Of a stretch of DNA of 5,495 nt, positions 1-4,214 are shown piece after piece; positions within the stretch are counted from its first letter, which is position 1; every line of letters starts with the position of its first letter. The notes under the pieces were generated by a model that was given only the letters and a program-made list of their open reading frames with translations, did not search any database and was not told where the DNA came from. The stretch covers positions 1-5,495 of the forward strand of contig JABUSD010000169.1 of the NCBI GenBank assembly GCA_021442845.1. The letters are read 5' to 3'. This DNA is from Holdemanella sp. (GTDB lineage: Bacteria; Bacillota_I; Bacilli_A; Erysipelotrichales; Erysipelotrichaceae). Made by a program: the position numbers and the translations under genes.

Positions 1-49
1 CTCCGATTACCAATACAAATACCATTAATAAACTAATAATCTTTTTCAT
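1..49 (-). CDS. Lipoprotein, N-terminal fragment (paralogue of the 66-1382 gene)
   Basis: Only the first 16 codons lie in the window; the gene continues past the left edge. They read MKKIISLLMVFVLVIG, a lysine-rich n-region followed by a hydrophobic h-region, identical in protein and DNA to the start of the neighbouring lipoprotein. A lipobox cysteine is therefore expected just outside the window but cannot be seen. The ATG at 49 is supported by a good ribosome binding site, AAGAAGG at 58-64, 8 nt upstream. It starts 16 nt after the stop of the upstream lipoprotein gene, with no terminator between them, so the two are probably co-transcribed. The function is unknown. The mature protein could be a close copy of its neighbour or quite different, since only the export signal is visible. 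Confidence 0.8.
   Translation of the reverse strand, partial: MKKIISLLMVFVLVIG
1..49 (-). repeat. 49-nt direct repeat, copy A (lipoprotein signal-peptide coding)
   Basis: Positions 1-49 match 1334-1382 base for base. The match runs from the ATG of this gene to the left edge of the window, so its true length is not known. It stops sharply at the start codon: the leader sequences and ribosome binding sites of the two genes differ. Confidence 0.95.
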
Positions 50-57
50 CTTTTAAA

Positions 58-64
58 CCTTCTT
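58..64 (-). promoter_or_regulatory. Ribosome binding site of the downstream lipoprotein gene
   Basis: Minus-strand AAGAAGG, 8 nt before the ATG at 49. It sits in the 16-nt gap directly after the TAA of the upstream lipoprotein gene. It supports an independent start for the truncated gene at the left edge. Confidence 0.75.
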
Positions 65-65
65 A

Positions 66-1382
66 TTAATAATTCGCAACAATCTTTGCCTCATCCATTG
101 TATGATAATTATCATCTTTAATTTCCAATGTGAATTCAGCCTTTTTGATACCTTCTAGACTTGGCAAACTATCTGTATATACTTCTAAATCAAGAATAGC
201 AAACTGGCCCGGATTGACATTCGAACTAAAACATATACTCCTTGCCATAACATCATCAACATAGACAGTTGAATAATCAATATCAGCATTTATTCTGAAG
301 TTATTTTTATTTTCCACAAGGAAAAGCATATGATTTTGATATTCATCATCGTATTTATTTGCTGCATATATTACAACACCATTGTTGTTGTATACTTCTT
401 TTCCAGGTAATTTCCAAGACTTTTTCTTACTAATATTTAAAGCTATTTCTTTTGCCTGAGAAACTTCTTCTCCATTTTCATCATATAAAATCAAATCAAA
501 TGAAATGGTTCCTAATTTATCCATATCATAAAATGCACCGTGCTCACCCACTAAAGATCCTGTTTTAATTGCCATAATCGCTTTTTTCCCTGGATACATT
601 GTTTGACCATCATATGTACCATAACATTCAACAATATTATCAAGCTTAACATTTCTGATTACCGGTTCCATTATAAAATCAGAATTATTTTCGATTTCAA
701 TCATTGCAACTTTATCTCCAGATGCACTAGTTCCGACAAGTGCATACTGAATTTTCACCTTCTTGCTACTATATAATTCTTCTTCGCTCTTATAGATTAT
801 TTTGCAATTTAATGCACTTTCAAACAAACCGTTTTTCACTGTATTCTTAATAGATTCCTTTGAATAATCATACCCATCATAAATGCTTGTCTTGATTTCA
901 ACAGGGTCAATTATAATGTCCTTATAGCTTCCGTCTTCTTGAAAATATATACCCGGTGTAATACATGCAACACCATTTATGCCACACAACTGTAATTCAT
1001 CATATTTAAATCGCATAGATGCATTTACCTTATCCCCTGGTTCTACATCCTCATTAAAATAGCCCTCTCCTACCATATATCCATTTATGCTATTTGCAGA
1101 GTATCCTAATGAACCAGCTATAAATGAATACAATAATTGAGTATTATTTTCTATGGCAATATTCAAATCGAATGAACCAGCACTATATTCAATATCAGTT
1201 GCCTTAATCAAAATTCCATCCTGATCATAAAGAACAGTTTCCTGAATAGTTCCTTCTGTATTGAAATCCACTTCTTTTGTTTTTGTCTGTCGAGAAGTTG
1301 ATGTAGGAGTGTTACTTTTCCCACATCCTGTTACTCCGATTACCAATACAAATACCATTAATAAACTAATAATCTTTTTCAT
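66..1382 (-). CDS. Secreted lipoprotein with three related beta-rich repeats, function unknown
   Basis: This 438-residue protein has a type II signal peptide: charged n-region (MKK), hydrophobic core, and lipobox VTGC with Cys20 as the predicted lipidated residue. A Thr/Ser-rich linker follows (about 22-36). The rest looks like three copies of one beta-rich domain, at about 48-165, 190-310 and 327-430. Each has a core motif, IENNTQ (77-82), IENNSD (229-234) and VENKNN (356-361). Each then has a Pro-Gly turn plus strand: EPGDKVNASMRF (114-125), YPGKKAIMAI (263-272) and NPGQFAILDL (390-399). The copies are well diverged. The fold may be immunoglobulin-like, but no family was recognised with confidence. 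The start at 1382 is preferred over the upstream in-frame ATG at 1439 because it opens the signal peptide and follows GAAGGTAGGG at 1388-1397. The 1439 ATG lies in the preceding terminator's T-tract. A paralogue follows 16 nt downstream. The protein is probably membrane-anchored on the outer face of the cell. Confidence 0.9.
   Translation of the reverse strand: MKKIISLLMVFVLVIGVTGCGKSNTPTSTSRQTKTKEVDFNTEGTIQETVLYDQDGILIKATDIEYSAGSFDLNIAIENNTQLLYSFIAGSLGYSANSINGYMVGEGYFNEDVEPGDKVNASMRFKYDELQLCGINGVACITPGIYFQEDGSYKDIIIDPVEIKTSIYDGYDYSKESIKNTVKNGLFESALNCKIIYKSEEELYSSKKVKIQYALVGTSASGDKVAMIEIENNSDFIMEPVIRNVKLDNIVECYGTYDGQTMYPGKKAIMAIKTGSLVGEHGAFYDMDKLGTISFDLILYDENGEEVSQAKEIALNISKKKSWKLPGKEVYNNNGVVIYAANKYDDEYQNHMLFLVENKNNFRINADIDYSTVYVDDVMARSICFSSNVNPGQFAILDLEVYTDSLPSLEGIKKAEFTLEIKDDNYHTMDEAKIVANY
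1334..1382 (-). repeat. 49-nt direct repeat, copy B (lipoprotein signal-peptide coding)
   Basis: Identical to 1-49. It covers codons 1-16 of the lipoprotein at 66-1382. Identity includes all synonymous positions, which suggests recent duplication or gene conversion rather than selection on the peptide alone. Confidence 0.95.
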
Positions 1383-1387
1383 AAAAT

Positions 1388-1397
1388 CCCTACCTTC
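1388..1397 (-). promoter_or_regulatory. Ribosome binding site deciding the lipoprotein start
   Basis: Minus-strand GAAGGTAGGG, ending 5 nt before the ATG at 1382. It offers two overlapping Shine-Dalgarno matches (AAGG and AGGG). It supports the internal ATG over the in-frame ATG at 1439, which has no such site and would add 19 non-signal residues ahead of the signal peptide. Confidence 0.7.
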
Positions 1398-1408
1398 TTT
1401 TCCATAAA

Positions 1409-1436
1409 AGTAAAATTGCACTTTGCGTGCAGTCAA
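1409..1436 (-). promoter_or_regulatory. Candidate sigma-A promoter for the lipoprotein genes
   Basis: On the minus strand, a -35 box TTGACT (1431-1436, five of six consensus bases) is followed after 16 nt by TTTACT (1409-1414, four of six) as a possible -10. The -35 box begins just past the T-tract of the upstream terminator, and the predicted transcript start would leave a leader of about 20 nt. The -10 is weak, so the exact box is uncertain. The spacer carries an inverted repeat that could be an operator. Confidence 0.45.
1417..1431. repeat. Inverted repeat TGCAC-N5-GTGCA in the lipoprotein promoter
   Basis: Two perfect 5-bp arms (1417-1421 and 1427-1431) are separated by 5 bp and lie between the candidate -35 and -10 boxes. 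The position suits a repressor operator, but the arms are short and chance occurrence is possible. No similar palindrome was seen at the promoter of the neighbouring TetR gene. Confidence 0.35.
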
Positions 1437-1437
1437 C

Positions 1438-1462
1438 AAAAAAAAGAAGACTTTCGTCTTCT
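1438..1462 (-). terminator. Intrinsic terminator of the TetR gene, overlapping its stop codon
   Basis: On the minus strand a 7-bp perfect stem (1456-1462 with 1445-1451) closes a GAAA tetraloop and is followed by seven T residues (1438-1444). The stem starts within the TAG stop codon at 1461-1463, so coding sequence and terminator abut with no spacer. It should largely separate TetR transcription from the lipoprotein genes. Confidence 0.85.
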
Positions 1463-2081
1463 AGTTTGTTAATGTGATAGTATCTAGACATAGATCGATA
1501 TAGGTTCTAACCAGATCCTTCTTTTCTTCTAATTGCATATTCTTCTTGAAGAATACTCTTTGAGTATAAGACAAAATACTACTTAAAATGATATACACAG
1601 ATTTTTCTGTATTCTTTCGAACTCTTGGATTTACTTTTCCTTCTTCCACACCTTCACGAATCATACCTTCATGGAATACGTTTAATATATTCCTATCGAA
1701 TAGATTGGATTCGCTATCAGCAAAATAATGATCATAATGAAAAGTAAAGATAAATTCATCCATATGCGTAATAGCATATTCAAAGTAGCAATCAGCAGCA
1801 ACCTTAAGTTTCTGATAACTGTCCATTCCTTCATAATTTGGTATAGCACGTATTGTACCAATATCCTTATACCAGCAGCCCATTAAATCAAGCGCAATCT
1901 GTTCTTTTGTGTTGTAGTAATTGTATAGTGTTCTTCTTTGGAGTCCACATGCATCTGCTATCTCCATCATAGAGACGGCTTCAATACCTTCTTTTACAAA
2001 TAAGCGGAATGCCGTTTCCAATATCATTTCACGCTTCTTTTTTTTGATTCTGCTTTCATCATACATTGATTCGATTTTCAT
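1461..2081 (-). CDS. TetR/AcrR-family transcriptional regulator
   Basis: This 206-residue protein is the usual length for a TetR-family one-component repressor, a dimeric DNA-binding protein that senses a small ligand. The N-terminus is basic (RIKKKKREMILETAFRLF, about 11-28). A helix-turn-helix typical of TetR_N follows, with MMEIADACGLQRRTLYNYY at about 38-56 and then TKEQIALDL (58-66). The C-terminal region (about 70-206) is helical and variable, with no recognisable ligand-specific signature, so the effector is unknown. The start at 2081 is chosen because AAAAGGG lies 8 nt upstream and a promoter ends at 2109. The in-frame ATG at 2126 lies inside that promoter and lacks a ribosome binding site. 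The gene is flanked by terminators on both sides and looks monocistronic. Its target could be itself, the lipoprotein genes downstream or the sulfur operon upstream; nothing in the sequence decides this. Confidence 0.92.
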   Translation of the reverse strand: MKIESMYDESRIKKKKREMILETAFRLFVKEGIEAVSMMEIADACGLQRRTLYNYYNTKEQIALDLMGCWYKDIGTIRAIPNYEGMDSYQKLKVAADCYFEYAITHMDEFIFTFHYDHYFADSESNLFDRNILNVFHEGMIREGVEEGKVNPRVRKNTEKSVYIILSSILSYTQRVFFKKNMQLEEKKDLVRTYIDLCLDTITLTN

Positions 2082-2089
2082 AAATTTTT

Positions 2090-2096
2090 CCCTTTT
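2090..2096 (-). promoter_or_regulatory. Ribosome binding site deciding the TetR start
   Basis: Minus-strand AAAAGGG with 8 nt to the ATG at 2081. It selects this start over the in-frame ATG at 2126, 15 codons upstream. Confidence 0.7.
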
Positions 2097-2108
2097 CGCG
2101 ACACTCTT

Positions 2109-2137
2109 AATATATCGATAATTCATGTTGGTGTCTA
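2109..2137 (-). promoter_or_regulatory. Sigma-A-like promoter of the TetR gene
   Basis: On the minus strand TAGACA (2132-2137, one mismatch to TTGACA) is followed by exactly 17 nt and then TATATT (2109-2114, one mismatch to TATAAT). Transcription would start near 2102, giving a leader of about 20 nt with the ribosome binding site at 2090-2096. An 8-bp palindrome TATCGATA (2113-2120) overlaps the -10 box and could be part of an autoregulatory operator, though it is short. Confidence 0.65.
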
Positions 2138-2160
2138 GATAAGAAATGTATTTTTTTCAC

Positions 2161-2190
2161 AAAATTAGGAACCTTGATACAGGTTCCTAA
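2161..2190 (-). terminator. Intrinsic terminator of the sulfur operon
   Basis: A 10-bp perfect stem (2165-2174 with 2181-2190) encloses a 6-nt loop. On the minus strand it is followed by TTTT (2161-2164) and then GTG, so the T-tract is short. It starts 10 nt after the stop codon of the YeiH-family gene and lies upstream of the TetR promoter, marking the operon end. Confidence 0.75.
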
Positions 2191-2199
2191 AAATATGTA

Positions 2200-3249
2200 C
2201 TATCCGATATATCCTGTGAAAAGCATAATGAATGCAAAAGAGCAAGCACATACACAAACCCATGTGATTCCTCCTAATGCGATCGGTTTACTTCCCTTAG
2301 AGAATACATCAACAAATTTAATTTTAAATCCTACACCAGCCAATGCACTTGCGAATAGGAATTTTGCACATTTACCTAATAAGCTTGAACATGATGCTGA
2401 GCCAATTGAGAAATTAAATAAACCAGCTGTATTTAAACCTGCCATTACAACAAACCAAAGAATAAACATCGGGAATGTCTTCTTAACAACGTTGAATAAA
2501 GGTTCAGATGATTCAGACTTAGCTTCTTTAGCCATCATGATTGTCCAGAATAAGGCAACGAAGATTAACATTGTTGTTCTAACAAGTTTAACATTCAATG
2601 CTCCTGACCAGTCACCCAATCCATTCATCGCAACATATGTAGCCTGAGCTCCAGCAACAGATGATGTATCGTTGATTGCTGTTCCAGCCCAGAATGCAAA
2701 CTGGTTATTTGTAAGGTGTAATATATTGGCAAGGTAAGGGTAAGAGAATGCAGCTAAAGTATCAAATAGGAAGATAGCAGCCATAGCGAATGCAATTTCT
2801 TCTTCATGTGCTTTAATGATTCTTGATAATGTACCAATGGCTGTTCCACCACAGATACAAGTTCCACCACCTACCAGAATAGAAGTATTCTTTGTTACCC
2901 CTAACTTCTTTCCAACAAACATTGCAATACCGAAAGATAAGAAGATATTGAAAAGAATCAATGGTAACGCTTTAACACCAGTTCCTAGGATGTCTGCAAA
3001 GCTTAATGTAGCTCCTGTTAAAATAATACCCCAGTTTAAGAATTTCTTAGATGCAAATGTTGTTCCTTCCTTGAATTCCTTATCAATAGAAGGTGTCAAG
3101 TTACAGATAATCATCGAAACAAGCAAGGCAACCATAGGACCACCCATAACAGTTCTATGGAAGAATGTTGTTTGTAAATCTGTTGATTTCGTCGCTAAAA
3201 GGCCAATTCCTAAACAAAGAGCAATTGCGATGTACTTCTTGTTTTTCAT
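2200..3249 (-). CDS. YeiH-family (PF03601) membrane protein, putative sulfate/sulfite exporter
   Basis: This 349-residue integral membrane protein has about ten hydrophobic segments, for example near 7-20, 36-50, 73-90, 97-113, 152-178, 222-240, 258-278 and 324-345. Family hallmarks are the glycine-rich GGGTCICGGTAI (127-138) and the polar membrane motif WAGTAINDTSSV (187-198), followed by KLVRTTML (221-228). The YeiH family is annotated as putative sulfate exporters, but substrate and direction are mostly inferred from context. Here the gene follows a siroheme sulfite reductase and shares one base with it (TAATG), so coupled translation and a role in moving sulfite, sulfate or another sulfur anion are likely. 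The ATG at 3249 is chosen. An in-frame TTG at 3255 would add two residues and sits 4-6 nt from the GGAGGAG site, so it cannot be excluded. The last membrane segment has three alternating cysteines (332, 334, 336). A terminator follows 10 nt after the stop. Confidence 0.9.
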   Translation of the reverse strand: MKNKKYIAIALCLGIGLLATKSTDLQTTFFHRTVMGGPMVALLVSMIICNLTPSIDKEFKEGTTFASKKFLNWGIILTGATLSFADILGTGVKALPLILFNIFLSFGIAMFVGKKLGVTKNTSILVGGGTCICGGTAIGTLSRIIKAHEEEIAFAMAAIFLFDTLAAFSYPYLANILHLTNNQFAFWAGTAINDTSSVAGAQATYVAMNGLGDWSGALNVKLVRTTMLIFVALFWTIMMAKEAKSESSEPLFNVVKKTFPMFILWFVVMAGLNTAGLFNFSIGSASCSSLLGKCAKFLFASALAGVGFKIKFVDVFSKGSKPIALGGITWVCVCACSFAFIMLFTGYIG

Positions 3250-4193
3250 TAGCAAGTAGCTCCTCCAACCAAGTGTAATGGAGCATCAAGGATTGCCTGT
3301 TTACGATCAAGGATTTCATTTCCTAATAGTTGTGCTTCCACATTTTCAAATCCAAGTCTTTCAATTGTAGCAGCGAAACGTTCTCCTGTCTTTCCTTGTT
3401 CGCGGAATAGAAGGATTGCTTTTTCGATGAATGATAATAATTCTTCTTCGCTTGTGAAAATATGATTAATCTGTCTTCCAACAGCAACCTGTTTTCCCCA
3501 TCTTCCGCCGATATATACTTTATATCCTGGTTTTCCTTCTTCGATGCAGTCAAATGGGCATTTTTCAACGCAACGTCCACAGTTGTTGCATTTTTCTTCA
3601 TCAATTTCTAAAATTCCATCAACAACTTTAGCAGCACCTACTGGACAGATTGCCGATACCTGACACTTCTTACATCCATTGCATAAGTCTTCATCATATT
3701 GTGGAACTAGCTGTCCAACAACACCGATGTCATTCAAATCTGGTTTTACACAGTTATTTGGACATCCTCCTACTGCAATTTTGAATTTGTGAGGAAGACG
3801 AACAGTGCGGTATCCTAAATAGAATTTTTCATGAATCTTTTCAGATAATGCAAATGAATCCAATAAACCGTATTGACAAGTTGTTCCTTTACATGAAACA
3901 ACAGGACGTACTAGAGAACCTGTTCCTCCTGTATCCAATCCACATGCCTGAATAGCTTCGCGGAATGCATCAATGTTGTCATAATGGATTCCTGGAATTT
4001 CTACTGTAAGACGTGTTGTATATTCTACAGCTCCACTTCCATATTTCTTTGCAGCTTCTGCAATTGCGATTGCCTGATCAGCTGTAATCTTACCGTTAAC
4101 TGTAATAACACGTCCATTGAAGCAATCTGTCCCTTTGTTGTGAAGGAATCCCATTCCTTTTACTCTTTTAATATTTTCTGGGCTAATACTCAT
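3249..4193 (-). CDS. Siroheme/4Fe-4S sulfite reductase with two ferredoxin clusters (AsrC-like)
   Basis: The 314-residue protein has a nitrite/sulfite reductase ferredoxin-like half-domain (about 8-75), then the siroheme/4Fe-4S core (about 92-160). The core holds CKGTTC (Cys101, Cys106) and CPNNC (Cys144, Cys148), expected to bind the cluster bridged to siroheme. Two ferredoxin motifs follow: Cys171/174/177/183-Pro and the standard Cys202/205/208/212-Pro. This order and length resemble anaerobic sulfite reductase subunit C, which reduces sulfite to sulfide with six electrons in the cytoplasm; nitrite cannot be excluded as substrate. The first cysteine pair is C-X4-C rather than the textbook C-X5-C, and the first ferredoxin motif has five residues before its last cysteine instead of three. 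The start at 4193 follows GGAG at 4201-4204 with 7 nt spacing. The upstream flavoprotein, 21 nt away, is a candidate electron source. The chain ends in a cysteine (Cys314), partly set by the next gene's ribosome binding site. AsrA and AsrB are not in the window. Confidence 0.88.
   Translation of the reverse strand: MSISPENIKRVKGMGFLHNKGTDCFNGRVITVNGKITADQAIAIAEAAKKYGSGAVEYTTRLTVEIPGIHYDNIDAFREAIQACGLDTGGTGSLVRPVVSCKGTTCQYGLLDSFALSEKIHEKFYLGYRTVRLPHKFKIAVGGCPNNCVKPDLNDIGVVGQLVPQYDEDLCNGCKKCQVSAICPVGAAKVVDGILEIDEEKCNNCGRCVEKCPFDCIEEGKPGYKVYIGGRWGKQVAVGRQINHIFTSEEELLSFIEKAILLFREQGKTGERFAATIERLGFENVEAQLLGNEILDRKQAILDAPLHLVGGATC
3260..3266 (-). promoter_or_regulatory. Ribosome binding site for the YeiH-family gene, inside the sulfite reductase gene
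   Basis: Minus-strand GGAGGAG lies within the last codons of the sulfite reductase gene, where it encodes the Gly-Gly of the C-terminus. Spacing is 10 nt to the ATG at 3249 and 4 nt to the TTG at 3255. With the TAATG overlap it indicates coupled translation. Confidence 0.75.
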
Positions 4194-4200
4194 TTTTTCT

Positions 4201-4204
4201 CTCC
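4201..4204 (-). promoter_or_regulatory. Ribosome binding site of the sulfite reductase gene
   Basis: Minus-strand GGAG, within the purine run AAAAAAGGAGAG, lies 7 nt before the ATG at 4193 in the 21-nt gap between flavoprotein and reductase. No terminator or promoter fits in this gap, so the genes are in one transcript. Confidence 0.75.
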
Positions 4205-4214
4205 TTTTTTACTT

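Noticed and set aside
1383..1439. In-frame ATG at 1439 as the lipoprotein start, adding 19 residues
   Set aside because: It would place charged and aromatic residues before the signal peptide. Its ATG lies in the T-tract of the preceding terminator and has no ribosome binding site, while the ATG at 1382 has a clear one and opens a typical lipoprotein signal.
2082..2126. In-frame ATG at 2126 as the TetR start
   Set aside because: It lies in the spacer of a good promoter (2109-2137) and has no ribosome binding site; the ATG at 2081 has one.
2165..2190. Hairpin as a bidirectional terminator
   Set aside because: On the plus strand it is followed by A residues rather than T residues, and there is no plus-strand gene that needs it.
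2174..2647. Plus-strand open frame of 157 codons opposite the YeiH-family gene
   Set aside because: It is antisense to a well-supported membrane-protein gene, begins inside the terminator hairpin, has low-complexity composition and no recognisable motif. It is an antisense shadow.
2816..3259. Plus-strand open frame of 147 codons opposite the YeiH-family gene
   Set aside because: Antisense to conserved family motifs, with no ribosome binding site or recognisable protein features.
3323..3604. Second minus-strand frame within the sulfite reductase gene
   Set aside because: Overlaps the ferredoxin-cluster coding region in another frame; Lys/Asn-rich with no domain signal.
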